Source: UBA724 sp964229545
GTDB lineage: Bacteria > Bacteroidota > Bacteroidia > Flavobacteriales > Flavobacteriaceae
Direction: 5' to 3'
DNA length: 64,000 nucleotides
NCBI GenBank assembly: GCA_964229545.1
Contig: CAXRDP010000050.1
Span: forward strand, 5,702-69,701
Positions 1 to 8,056 of the stretch are shown piece by piece (positions within the stretch are counted from its first letter, which is position 1; every line of letters begins with the position of its first letter). The notes below the pieces were generated by a model. It was not told where the DNA came from, searched no databases, and worked only from the letters and a program-made list of their open reading frames with translations. Made by a program: the position numbers and the translations under genes.

Positions 1-121
1 AATGTTTCCACCCCAAACAACTCCCCATGGCATCTCCGTCGGGACTTTTATGAGGAACAATAACTACCTTTTGGGGGCTTTCCAAAAGCGTTTTTAACTG
101 TAGGCTGTTTTCAATTTTCAT
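1..121 (-). CDS. DHH-family phosphoesterase (NrnA-like), N-terminal part
   Basis: The reverse strand reads from an ATG at 121 to the window edge and gives 40 residues containing VPHKSPDGDAMGSCLG. This matches the first motif (HxxPDGDAxGS) of DHH/DHHA1 phosphoesterases of the NrnA type, which degrade short oligoribonucleotides (nanoRNA) and dephosphorylate pAp. The two aspartates of DGDA are metal ligands in this family. Only the first motif is visible because the gene leaves the window, so oligoribonuclease versus another DHH member cannot be settled. It is divergent from the small gene at 212 and has a TATCTTAG element six bases before its start. Confidence 0.75.
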   Translation of the reverse strand, partial: MKIENSLQLKTLLESPQKVVIVPHKSPDGDAMGSCLGWKH

Positions 122-127
122 CAGGCG

Positions 128-135
128 CTAAGATA
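128..135 (-). promoter_or_regulatory. Probable -7 element of the DHH phosphoesterase gene
   Basis: On the reverse strand the sequence is TATCTTAG, one mismatch from the Bacteroidota -7 consensus TAnnTTTG. It ends six bases before the ATG at 121, so any transcript leader would be very short. No convincing -33 TTG at the usual distance was seen. Confidence 0.4.
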
Positions 136-172
136 CACAATGATTGCATGTGGATAAATTCGTTGCATTTCG

Positions 173-180
173 TACTTTTG
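173..180 (+). promoter_or_regulatory. Probable -7 element for the 212 gene and mutL
   Basis: TACTTTTG is an exact match to TAnnTTTG and lies about 30 bases before the GTG start at 212. It probably drives the small membrane protein, mutL and the rhomboid genes as one transcript. The -33 region has a TTG only at a wider than usual distance (144-146). Confidence 0.5.
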
Positions 181-211
181 AATGAGCTTATAATCCCATG
201 ATATAGACTTC

Positions 212-499
212 GTGCGCATCAATTTTTTTAAGCAAAGACAAAACCGGCGCTACAACTACACCCCGCGCTATTTTAAAGGAAAAAAAGACCAAAATCCCTA
301 TGATTTTGACGCTACTTTTTCCAAGTACCGCGACATGCCCAACTCCAACGACTTTGGAGCCCATTGGCGTGAAGCCAGGGCTTACAGCCGGACGCGAGGA
401 AATAGGGGGTTTAGCAAGTTGTTTTATATAATACTGGCTATATTGGTGTTTTTGGTACTTTATGTGCTTGATTTTGACCTTTCTATTTTTAAACAATAA
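212..499 (+). CDS. Small C-terminally anchored membrane protein upstream of mutL
   Basis: This is a 95-residue protein of unknown function. The first 75 residues are basic and hydrophilic, with a start MRINFFKQ and a YTPRYFKGKK segment, followed near residues 70-88 by one hydrophobic helix (FYIILAILVFLVLYVL). That suggests a tail-anchored inner-membrane protein with its bulk in the cytoplasm. GTG at 212 is chosen because an in-frame stop lies just upstream and the basic N-terminus resembles that of small proteins often found before mutL in Flavobacteriia; in databases these are sometimes labelled riboflavin synthase subunit beta, a label nothing in this sequence supports. The gene ends two bases before mutL. 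Confidence 0.75.
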   Translation: MRINFFKQRQNRRYNYTPRYFKGKKDQNPYDFDATFSKYRDMPNSNDFGAHWREARAYSRTRGNRGFSKLFYIILAILVFLVLYVLDFDLSIFKQ

Positions 500-501
500 A
501 C

Positions 502-2277
502 ATGGCAGATCGCATTGAACTGTTGCCCGATCACGTGGCCAATCAGATAGCAGCCGGAGAAGTGGTGCAGCGACCTGCCTCTGTGGTCAAAGAATTGCTA
601 GAAAACGCCATAGATGCAGGTGCAAAAAACATCAAGCTGATTGTCAAAGATGGTGGCAAAACGCTGATTCAAGTGATAGACGACGGCACGGGGATGAGTG
701 TTTCTGATGCCCGTATGTGTTTTGAGCGACATGCTACCTCAAAAATTAGAAAAGCAGAGGATCTTTTTGAGCTTTCCACCAAGGGTTTTAGAGGTGAAGC
801 CTTGGCCAGTATCGCTGCGATTGCTCAGGTGCGGTTGAGAACCAAAACACAAGAAAATAGTTTGGGTACTGAAATTTCTATCGAAGGGTCCGAGGTTCAA
901 GATCAGCAAGCCGTAGCTACAGACAAAGGTTGTTCTATTGCCGTTAAAAATTTGTTTTATAACATCCCTGCTCGACGCAATTTCCTCAAATCTGATGCGG
1001 TTGAACTGCGTCATATAATTGATGAATTCCAACGTGTGGTGTTGGTTCACTGTGAATTAGGGTTTGGTTTTTATAATAATGACACTCTGTTGTTCCAGTT
1101 GGAGCCCACCAATATGCGCCAACGTATTGTTCAGGTTTTTGGTAAAAACACCAATGAAAAATTGGTTCCTGTTAATGAAACAACTGAGGTGGTTCAACTA
1201 CGCGGGTTTGTCTACAAACCTGAATTTGCTAAAAAATCCAGACAACAACAGTTTTTCTTTGTCAATAGCCGTTTTGTCAAAAGCCCCTATATGCATCATG
1301 CGGTCTTGAGCGCTTTTGAAGGCCTGTTGGCCCCCAATATGCAACCCGGATATATATTGTATTTAGATGTCCCCCCGCAAACAATTGACATCAACATACA
1401 TCCTACAAAAACCGAGGTTAAGTTTGAGGATGATCACACTCTATACGCCATTTTGCGCGCTGCACTCAAACACAGTTTGGGGCAGTTTAGCATTGCACCG
1501 AGCTTGGATTTTGAACACAGCCAAGAACTGGAGGTTCCTGTAGGAGCGCCACCTCCCTCACAAGCACCTCGAGTTGAAGTTGACAGCACTTTCAACCCTT
1601 TTGAAAACCAATCCAAAGCCAAACAAAGTTGGACTGCCCTGTACGAGGGCCTGGAAGATGTGTCTATTCCCACACCTTCTGCTTCTCTTTTTGACAATGA
1701 TGTGACACACCACCAAGCGCCCGCTTTTCAATTCCGTAACAAATACATTGTTTCGACCACCAAATCGGGGATGCTGATTGTGCATCAAGGACGTGCGCAC
1801 AGGCGGGTGTTGTATGAGCGTCTTTTGCAACAAGTCGACGCACGTAGTGTTCCTGCGCAAATTCTTGCTTTTCCTGTGCAAATTCCAATGAATCAAGCTT
1901 CTTTGGCTTTGTTTTTGCCTCATCAAAAAGATTTAGAGTTGATGGGTTTTTCTTTTGGCAAATTAGAGGCGGATGCTGTTGAAGTTACCTCTGTGCATAC
2001 CAGCATTACCGCCGACCAAATACCTGTTTTTTTGGAAACCTTGTTAGACGATTTACAACATCGACCCCAAACAGGGGCCGATAATATGAAACAATATTTG
2101 GCAAAAATATTGTCCAAATTTGGCGCTGTACGTTCGGGTGTTGAGTTGCATACTGCTGCTCAAACAGGTTTGATAGATGATTTGTTTGCATGTCAGACTC
2201 CCGACCGCTGTCCTGATGGAACTCCTATCTTTGTCGTTCTTTCTGCGGAGCAGATTGATAAAAAATTTAATGTATGA
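502..2277 (+). CDS. mutL: DNA mismatch repair protein MutL
   Basis: The 591-residue protein couples MutS mismatch recognition to strand processing. The N-terminal GHKL ATPase motifs are clear: NQIAAGEVV near residue 14, ELLENAIDAGA near 32, DDGTGM near 60 and GFRGEAL near 95. A linker of roughly 340-400 leads to the C-terminal dimerisation domain. There the endonuclease motif DQHA(X)2E(X)4E is represented by HQGRAHRRVLYE (428-439), so the leading aspartate and the first glutamate are histidine and arginine; the later CPHGRP-like motif reads CPDGTP near 570. Nicking activity is therefore doubtful, though this may be shared by related species. The TGA stop overlaps the next ATG (ATGA), indicating translational coupling to the rhomboid gene. 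Confidence 0.95.
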   Translation: MADRIELLPDHVANQIAAGEVVQRPASVVKELLENAIDAGAKNIKLIVKDGGKTLIQVIDDGTGMSVSDARMCFERHATSKIRKAEDLFELSTKGFRGEALASIAAIAQVRLRTKTQENSLGTEISIEGSEVQDQQAVATDKGCSIAVKNLFYNIPARRNFLKSDAVELRHIIDEFQRVVLVHCELGFGFYNNDTLLFQLEPTNMRQRIVQVFGKNTNEKLVPVNETTEVVQLRGFVYKPEFAKKSRQQQFFFVNSRFVKSPYMHHAVLSAFEGLLAPNMQPGYILYLDVPPQTIDINIHPTKTEVKFEDDHTLYAILRAALKHSLGQFSIAPSLDFEHSQELEVPVGAPPPSQAPRVEVDSTFNPFENQSKAKQSWTALYEGLEDVSIPTPSASLFDNDVTHHQAPAFQFRNKYIVSTTKSGMLIVHQGRAHRRVLYERLLQQVDARSVPAQILAFPVQIPMNQASLALFLPHQKDLELMGFSFGKLEADAVEVTSVHTSITADQIPVFLETLLDDLQHRPQTGADNMKQYLAKILSKFGAVRSGVELHTAAQTGLIDDLFACQTPDRCPDGTPIFVVLSAEQIDKKFNV

Positions 2278-2960
2278 GGAATTTGCCGGATATCATTAAA
2301 CAGTTGATCATCATCAATCTGATTTTTTTTGTTGGGTCTATGTTTATCGACAACATCGCCTATGACTTGTTGGCCTTGCATTACCCCAAAAACGATCTTT
2401 TTCAACCATGGCAGATTGTAACCCATATGTTTATGCATGGGGATTTTAACCACATACTCTTCAATATGTTTGGTTTGTGGATGTTTGGAGCGCCCTTGGC
2501 ACAGATGTGGGGTAAAAACAAGTTCCTGTTTTTTTACTTTTCCACGGGTTTGGGTGCTGCTGCACTACAGTTGTTGATGTATCATTATCAGATCGAGGAG
2601 ATTGTAGCTCAACTCATGCAAGACGGTTATGGTCGTAGCGCTATTTATGATATGCTTGCCAACAACCAAACATTGTTTAATGTAAAAATGGTAGGTGCCT
2701 CTGGTGCATTGTATGGGGTTTTGGTAGCTTTTGCCTTCCTTTTTCCCAATGCTGAACTGATGCTTATCTTTTTGCCCATCCCTATAAAGGCAAAATACTT
2801 TGTGCCACTTCTTTTGTTGAGTGATTTGTTTTTTGGATTTACTTCGTATTCTATGGGTCCCATAGCACACTTTGCGCATTTGGGCGGTGCAGTGACTGGA
2901 TTTGCCATGATGTGGTACTGGAAAAAACAACAATTTAGAAACAACCGTTGGGACCTATGA
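2274..2960 (+). CDS. Rhomboid family intramembrane serine protease
   Basis: The 228-residue integral membrane protease cleaves transmembrane substrates within the bilayer. The catalytic serine lies in GASGALYG (Ser143) and the catalytic histidine in AHLGGAVTG (His202). The HMFMHGDFNH block at 51-60 followed by LFNMFG corresponds to the conserved helix with the HxxxN oxyanion residues. About six membrane helices are visible. The region at roughly 105-138, between the second helix and the active-site helix, is longer than in minimal rhomboids. It overlaps mutL by four bases and the next rhomboid gene by four bases, so the three genes are probably translated in series. The substrate is unknown. 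Confidence 0.92.
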   Translation: MRNLPDIIKQLIIINLIFFVGSMFIDNIAYDLLALHYPKNDLFQPWQIVTHMFMHGDFNHILFNMFGLWMFGAPLAQMWGKNKFLFFYFSTGLGAAALQLLMYHYQIEEIVAQLMQDGYGRSAIYDMLANNQTLFNVKMVGASGALYGVLVAFAFLFPNAELMLIFLPIPIKAKYFVPLLLLSDLFFGFTSYSMGPIAHFAHLGGAVTGFAMMWYWKKQQFRNNRWDL

Positions 2961-3823
2961 CATTCTTTCAACAGCTACAATACAGATACGCACAATTTTC
3001 CGTAGTTGAGCGCTTGATCGCGGTCTTGGTTTTGTGTTTTGTTGTGCCCTTTTTGTTACGCACCTTGTTGTTTTTGTTTTCGGTGCCTATGGACAGTGTG
3101 TTTTCTTGGTTTCAATTGTCTTCCAGATTGGATTTGTTGCTGACGCGCCCTTGGACCTTGTTGACCTATGGTTTTTTGCATTCGGGATTGGGACATATTT
3201 TTTGGAATATGGTATTGCTTTACTTCGCCGGCCGTATGATGATCAATTTGTTCAAGCCACAACTGTTTGTCAACACCTTTTTTATTGGAGTCTTATTCGG
3301 TGGCTTGGTCTATGTTTTCGCCTACAATTTTTTCCCTGCATTTTCAGGGCAAACGCCCTATTTGGTAGGCTCGTCAGCAGGCGTGATGGCGGTATTGATT
3401 TTTATGTGTAGCTATATGCCGCAACAAGAAATTAGATTGTTTGTATTTAACATCAAACTGATTTATATAGGTTTGTTTTTTGTCATACTCGATCTGATTC
3501 AAATTCCTGTTGGCAATGCAGGAGGACATTTGGCGCACTTGGGAGGTGCTTTATGGGGTTATTTATATCAAAAAAACTATACCCAAGACAACGACATAGG
3601 CGCTTGGTTTTCAAAGAGCATTGATTTTTTAAAACAATTTATCACACCTAATAAATCGTCTCTTCGAAAAGTTCATAAATCTACCAGAAAAAATTCGAGA
3701 AAATCACGCCCTCAATCTGATCAGGCTAAAATCGACGCCATTCTTGACAAAATAAGCAAATCGGGTTATGCCAGCCTCACCAAAGAAGAAAAAGAATATT
3801 TGTTTAAAGCGGGCAAGTCTTAA
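2957..3823 (+). CDS. Second rhomboid family protease with C-terminal tail domain
   Basis: This 288-residue rhomboid has its serine in GSSAGVMA (Ser140) and its histidine in GGHLAHLGGALWG near residue 190. After the last helix comes a basic linker (residues about 220-250) and a short acidic-basic end, AILDKISKSGYASLTKEEKEYL-like, that resembles the DUF6576 tail seen on many Bacteroidota rhomboids. ATG at 2957 is preferred over the in-frame TTG at 2948 because it forms an ATGA overlap with the previous stop. The tandem arrangement suggests duplication followed by divergence rather than two copies with one role. Its stop overlaps that of rsmD on the other strand by four bases. Confidence 0.92.
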   Translation: MTFFQQLQYRYAQFSVVERLIAVLVLCFVVPFLLRTLLFLFSVPMDSVFSWFQLSSRLDLLLTRPWTLLTYGFLHSGLGHIFWNMVLLYFAGRMMINLFKPQLFVNTFFIGVLFGGLVYVFAYNFFPAFSGQTPYLVGSSAGVMAVLIFMCSYMPQQEIRLFVFNIKLIYIGLFFVILDLIQIPVGNAGGHLAHLGGALWGYLYQKNYTQDNDIGAWFSKSIDFLKQFITPNKSSLRKVHKSTRKNSRKSRPQSDQAKIDAILDKISKSGYASLTKEEKEYLFKAGKS

Positions 3824-4362
3824 CTGTTTGTGCTAAAAAAAGAAAACACACAACCTCCATATTTTCGTTGTTCCACAAAAAATGGTTCCCCTGAAAAATC
3901 CAATTGTTCGCCGTGCTCCAAAACAAATAGCCCTTCAGAAGTTAAAAGCAATCTATCTGATATTTTTTCCATCAGTTTTTTGAAAGCCTCTTGGGCTTCC
4001 GCATAGGGTGGGTCTGCAAAGATAATGTCATAACTGCCATGACAACTTTCAAGATAGTGCATGCTGTCCGCTTTATATACTTTTATCTCCATGTCCAATT
4101 CTTTGGCTGTTTGATTAATGTATCGCACACAAGCATTGTGCTTGTCAACTGAGGTAACATCGTTAGAACCACGAGAGCAAAACTCATAGCTGATACTTCC
4201 CGTACCACTATACAAATCGAGAATTCGACAGTCACTAAAATCAAATTTGTGATTCAAAATACTAAAGAGCGCTTCTCTCGCACGGTCAGTGGTGGGGCGT
4301 ACGGGCAGGTTTTTTGGGATGGCAAGTCTTCTGCCTTTGTGAGTACCGGCTATGATGCGCAT
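3820..4362 (-). CDS. rsmD: 16S rRNA (guanine(966)-N2)-methyltransferase RsmD
   Basis: The 180-residue SAM-dependent enzyme methylates G966 of 16S rRNA during 30S assembly. The N-terminus MRIIAGTHKGRRL and VRPTTDRAREALFSIL are characteristic of RsmD. The SAM-binding motif I is DLYSGTGS (49-56) and the catalytic DPPY motif is at 117-120. Length is normal for the family. It is the last gene of a reverse-strand set with the DUF3822 gene, overlapping it by 13 bases, an arrangement recurrent in Bacteroidota. Confidence 0.95.
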   Translation of the reverse strand: MRIIAGTHKGRRLAIPKNLPVRPTTDRAREALFSILNHKFDFSDCRILDLYSGTGSISYEFCSRGSNDVTSVDKHNACVRYINQTAKELDMEIKVYKADSMHYLESCHGSYDIIFADPPYAEAQEAFKKLMEKISDRLLLTSEGLFVLEHGEQLDFSGEPFFVEQRKYGGCVFSFFSTNS

Positions 4363-5177
4363 GCCGGAGTTTCTAATAGTAAAAAGTGATGCTGGGGGTG
4401 AAGCAGTTTTAGGTTTTTATAGTTCAAATTCGTGTTGGGCTGCATGATTTCAGTGTTCCCGTGGTAGTTGTAGAGGAGTTTTTGGAATGCATCATCAGGG
4501 GATGTTTTTCCACTGACCCACAAAGTTGACTTGGATAGTTTGTGACTTTTACGCACGGCTAGTGTGTAGTAGAGCAAGTCCTCTTCGTTTGTCCAAGAAA
4601 ACGCATTGTAAAATATCAAGTTCCCCTTTTTGTAAACCATACAATACCCCAAACCGGTCTCTATATGCAAAACCCAACTGTGTTTTTCTGTCTTTTTATG
4701 TTTGGTTGCCATTGCACTAAGCAGTACGGAACTTGCATGGAAATATGAAAACCGACCAAAAGCATCGAGAAGCATGTTGTTTACATTCACAAAGGGGACA
4801 TATACATTAATCTTATTTAGCGTGTCTAACCTGTCATGGGTGATAAAATCGGTGGGGCGTAGGTCTACATGATGTTTTAGATAGCTTTCCATTTGTGTGC
4901 CATCAAACATGGTATCGGGCACAAAAGCCGATAGAGAATTGCTCACACAAACAGAAACTTTTGAAAAATGCTGATCCAATACACCCGCCTCCAAAAGCTT
5001 GTTTTTTATGGCTTCATGGAGTTGGTCTGCCGGAAGTTCGTTTTCAAAGTTGTGGTGTTTGAGATCATTGGCTTCTTTTTTGGCAGGGTCATAAATCAAA
5101 AAAGAAAGTCCATGCTGATGAATCAGCATGGACAATGCAGGTGCTTTTGCGTTTGTATGATTATTCGTCTTGGGCAT
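4350..5177 (-). CDS. DUF3822 family protein
   Basis: This 275-residue protein matches the DUF3822 family, which in Bacteroidota typically sits next to rsmD, as it does here. Visible features are a LSFLIYDPAKKE strand near the start, SALMATKHKK-like and HSWVLHIETGLGYCMVYKKG strands in the middle that fit an actin-like (ASKHA) fold, and a C-terminal half rich in aromatic residues. No signal peptide or membrane segment is present, so it should be cytoplasmic. Its function is not established. It overlaps the upstream gene by 17 bases and rsmD by 13 bases, so the three are probably one operon. Confidence 0.8.
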   Translation of the reverse strand: MPKTNNHTNAKAPALSMLIHQHGLSFLIYDPAKKEANDLKHHNFENELPADQLHEAIKNKLLEAGVLDQHFSKVSVCVSNSLSAFVPDTMFDGTQMESYLKHHVDLRPTDFITHDRLDTLNKINVYVPFVNVNNMLLDAFGRFSYFHASSVLLSAMATKHKKTEKHSWVLHIETGLGYCMVYKKGNLIFYNAFSWTNEEDLLYYTLAVRKSHKLSKSTLWVSGKTSPDDAFQKLLYNYHGNTEIMQPNTNLNYKNLKLLHPQHHFLLLETPACAS

Positions 5178-5808
5178 CGTATATGGTGGGCCAGTTTCCG
5201 CTGGTGCTCACATCGGTCAAGGAACCAATAATGATTTCAGGGCCGTTGACACCATCAACAGAAACCAATTCTTTTTCTTGGGCAAGTAAGTATTGGTCTT
5301 GGTCATGCAAAACAATGTCCTTACTTACCTTGGCTTCAAAAACAGGAACGCGATATCCGTTTTTATCCAATATATCTGCTTTCATGCTAAATGTAGCTTC
5401 AACGCCTTCAATAGGCACATTCATCATGGTTTTGTATCGGTTAGAATCTCCAAAGAGAGAATCTTTTACAGATGCAAACCCAAGGGTGTCAATTACGACT
5501 ACTTCGCGCAACATATCAATGCGATACACACGGTCATACTCCATATAGCTGGAGTCTCTTTTTTCTACCAACACATATTGAGCAGAATCCACAAAAGCCA
5601 CCAAACTTTCAAAGTCTTGGGCATAATACCCATTGACACTTTTGTGAGCTACCTGTGCACTTCCAATGTCTTTCAGGCTAGAAATAACCTTTGCGTAGCG
5701 TTCGGTTTTGGTTTGGTTAAATGCAATAGGTCCATTGATAGAGTCATAAATTTTGTAGGAGAAAAATACAATTAGAACCCAAAGGGAAATTTTAATTCCG
5801 GTTTTCAT
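5161..5808 (-). CDS. Membrane-anchored protein of unknown function, pseudopilin-like N-terminus
   Basis: The 215-residue protein has one N-terminal hydrophobic segment (residues 5-20, ISLWVLIVFFSY) followed by a predicted long helix with KTERYAKVISSLKDIGSAQ, then a mainly beta C-terminal part. A hydrophobic start running into a helix with an AQxAHKxxNGYY pattern resembles the stalk of type II/IV pseudopilins, but no prepilin cleavage motif is obvious, so this is only a resemblance. It is the first gene of the overlapping set with the DUF3822 gene and rsmD. I do not recognise a function. Confidence 0.7.
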   Translation of the reverse strand: MKTGIKISLWVLIVFFSYKIYDSINGPIAFNQTKTERYAKVISSLKDIGSAQVAHKSVNGYYAQDFESLVAFVDSAQYVLVEKRDSSYMEYDRVYRIDMLREVVVIDTLGFASVKDSLFGDSNRYKTMMNVPIEGVEATFSMKADILDKNGYRVPVFEAKVSKDIVLHDQDQYLLAQEKELVSVDGVNGPEIIIGSLTDVSTSGNWPTIYDAQDE

Positions 5809-5898
5809 GAGAAGTAATTCATTAGAATGCTAACAAAACTACAATTTTTTTTAGATTGACACAGCCAAACCGCGTACTTTTACCATATTGAATCTTCA

Positions 5899-7314
5899 AT
5901 GCAACTACTTCAACAAATAATCAAATATTTTCCATATTCACCGACAAAGAGTCAACAGAAGTCGATACAACTTTTTTCGTCTTATCTGACTGCCAAAGAT
6001 TCTAAGGCCGTGTTTTTGCTCAAAGGATATGCAGGAACAGGAAAAACTACTTTGATAGCCACATGGATGAAGTCTTTGAAGCCATTGGGGTTTAGAATTG
6101 TACTCATGGCACCCACAGGAAGAGCCGCCAAAGTGATGTCCACATATGCAGCTACCAAAGCCTATACGATACACAAACGCATTTATTTTGCCCAACAGAA
6201 CAAGCAAGGGGCTATCAAATTCAAACTACAAAAAAACAAACATCGAAAAACCATTTTTATCGTTGATGAGGCTTCTATGATCGCCGACAACCAACAATAC
6301 GCCAAGTTGTTTGAAAATGGCTCTTTGCTCAACGACCTCATTGAGTATGTGACAGCCGGAGACGATTGCAAATTGGTGGTGGTTGGCGATACGGCACAGT
6401 TGCCCCCTGTAAAGCAAGAATTGAGTCCTGCTTTGGACAAAGTCTTTTTAGAAACTTCCTTTCAATTGGACGTGCACGAGTCTGAGCTGAATGAGGTGGT
6501 ACGTCAGGCGGCAAATTCCGGCATACTGACCAATGCGACTGCTTTGCGAAAGATCATTCAGTCGGGTGTGCAGTCTTCTTTTTGCTTTGAGGTCACCCAT
6601 AGTGATGATGTTATTCGAATGATAGACGGCTATGAGATTCAAGGTGCTTTGGAGGACGCTTACAGGGAGGCGGGAAGAACAGAAACCACCATCATAGTTC
6701 GTTCAAACAAGAGAGCCAATCTCTATAATCGCCAGATTCGTACCCAAATTATGGGTCTCGAAAATGCATTGTCAGTGGGTGATTTGGTGATGGTCGTCAA
6801 AAACAACTATTTCTGGCTATCAACAAATAGTTCAGCTGGGTTTATCGCCAATGGCGATGTGTTGGAGGTTCTGAGAATCAGTGCTTTTAAAGAACTCTAC
6901 GGCTTTCAGTTTGCCGAAGTCCAAGTGCGGTTGGTAGATTACGATGATCAACCTCCTTTCGATACCGTACTCATATTGGACACTCTGGACTCTGAAACCC
7001 ACGCACTCACCGCTGAACAATCCCATTCGCTTTACACCCAAGTACGCCAAGACTATGGGCATCTTCCTCAATACAAACAGTATATGGAAGTGAAAAAGAA
7101 CCCCTTTTTCAATGCCTTGCAAGTTAAGTTTGCCTATGCTGTGACTTGCCACAAAGCACAAGGTGGGCAATGGAAGCGGGTGTTTGTTGAGCAACCTTAT
7201 TTGCCCGATGGGCCTTCGATAGCCTACTATAGGTGGCTGTACACCGCCATCACAAGAGCTTCTGAAAAACTCTATCTCATTGGGTTTGGGGACGATTATT
7301 TTTCCAAAGACTGA
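5899..7314 (+). CDS. ATP-dependent DNA helicase of the RecD/Pif1-like type (SF1)
   Basis: The 471-residue helicase has Walker A GYAGTGKT (43-50), motif Ia APTGRAAKVM (71-80), Walker B IVDEASM (121-127), motif III VVGDTAQLPP near 160 and the UvrD-like C-terminal motifs TCHKAQGGQW and YTAITRASEKL near 416 and 447. This is the layout of small RecD2/Dda-like 5'-3' helicases. It lacks the long N-terminal extension of full RecD2 and has no RecB or RecC partner nearby, so it probably acts alone in repair or replication restart. A TACTTTTA element lies 16 bases before the start. It is followed 19 bases later by kdsB. Confidence 0.9.
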   Translation: MQLLQQIIKYFPYSPTKSQQKSIQLFSSYLTAKDSKAVFLLKGYAGTGKTTLIATWMKSLKPLGFRIVLMAPTGRAAKVMSTYAATKAYTIHKRIYFAQQNKQGAIKFKLQKNKHRKTIFIVDEASMIADNQQYAKLFENGSLLNDLIEYVTAGDDCKLVVVGDTAQLPPVKQELSPALDKVFLETSFQLDVHESELNEVVRQAANSGILTNATALRKIIQSGVQSSFCFEVTHSDDVIRMIDGYEIQGALEDAYREAGRTETTIIVRSNKRANLYNRQIRTQIMGLENALSVGDLVMVVKNNYFWLSTNSSAGFIANGDVLEVLRISAFKELYGFQFAEVQVRLVDYDDQPPFDTVLILDTLDSETHALTAEQSHSLYTQVRQDYGHLPQYKQYMEVKKNPFFNALQVKFAYAVTCHKAQGGQWKRVFVEQPYLPDGPSIAYYRWLYTAITRASEKLYLIGFGDDYFSKD

Positions 7315-7321
7315 TTTAATG

Positions 7322-7329
7322 TACTTTCG
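7322..7329 (+). promoter_or_regulatory. Probable -7 element of kdsB
   Basis: TACTTTCG is one mismatch from TAnnTTTG and ends four bases before the kdsB ATG at 7334. If used, the transcript would start at or next to the start codon. It lies in the 19-base gap after the helicase gene. Confidence 0.4.
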
Positions 7330-7333
7330 CAAT

Positions 7334-8056
7334 ATGATTGTAATCGCAGCCATTCCGGCACGTTATCAGGCCAGTCGGTTCCCCGGTAAATTATTGGCTG
7401 ATTTGAATGGAAAACCTGTAATTCAGCACACCTATGAGGCTGTGTCCGCATCGGGCCTTTTCTCTCAAGTGTTTGTGGTGACTGATAGTGCGCAGATTGA
7501 AAATGCAGTACATGGGTTTGGCGGCAATGTAATTCGCAGTACCAAAGAACACGAATGTGGCAGTGACCGCATCGCAGAAGCGGTGGCTGACATGGAGGTA
7601 GATGTGGTTGTCAATGTACAAGGAGATGAGCCGTTTATTCACCGAGACAGTTTGTCTAAGTTGATTGAAGTGTTTAATAACGACCTAGAACATCAAGTCG
7701 ACTTGGCTTCTTTGATGATTCCTATCAAGGATAATTTTGAAAATCCCAATATAGTCAAAGTCATTACAGATCTTCAAAACAGAGCCTTGTATTTCTCTAG
7801 AGAGGCCATTCCATTTTTGAGAACAAAAGAAACTGAGGTTTTTTACCACAAACACGTGGGGGTTTATGCTTTTCGTAAAAAAGCCTTGTTGGATTTTTAC
7901 AACCACCCACCAACTCCTTTGGAAAAAGCTGAAAAAATCGAAGCGATCCGCTACTTGGAGCTTGGCAAAACCATTCAGATGGTTAGCACTTCTTTTGAAG
8001 GGGTAGGAATAGATGTTCCGGAAGACTTGGAACGCGCTAAAAAACTACTTTCTTAA
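7334..8056 (+). CDS. kdsB: 3-deoxy-manno-octulosonate cytidylyltransferase
   Basis: The 240-residue enzyme activates Kdo with CTP to give CMP-Kdo, the donor for the inner core of lipopolysaccharide. The nucleotide-binding start IPARYQASRFPGKLL is diagnostic, and VNVQGDEPFI carries the metal-binding aspartate. The ATG at 7334 is chosen rather than an upstream in-frame start at 7280 that would lie inside the helicase gene and add 18 non-homologous residues. The 3' end overlaps that of the yebC-like gene by four bases in convergent orientation. Confidence 0.95.
   Translation: MIVIAAIPARYQASRFPGKLLADLNGKPVIQHTYEAVSASGLFSQVFVVTDSAQIENAVHGFGGNVIRSTKEHECGSDRIAEAVADMEVDVVVNVQGDEPFIHRDSLSKLIEVFNNDLEHQVDLASLMIPIKDNFENPNIVKVITDLQNRALYFSREAIPFLRTKETEVFYHKHVGVYAFRKKALLDFYNHPPTPLEKAEKIEAIRYLELGKTIQMVSTSFEGVGIDVPEDLERAKKLLS

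Noticed and set aside
212..499. Riboflavin synthase subunit beta
   Set aside because: The protein is a basic tail-anchored membrane protein with no lumazine or riboflavin synthase motif.
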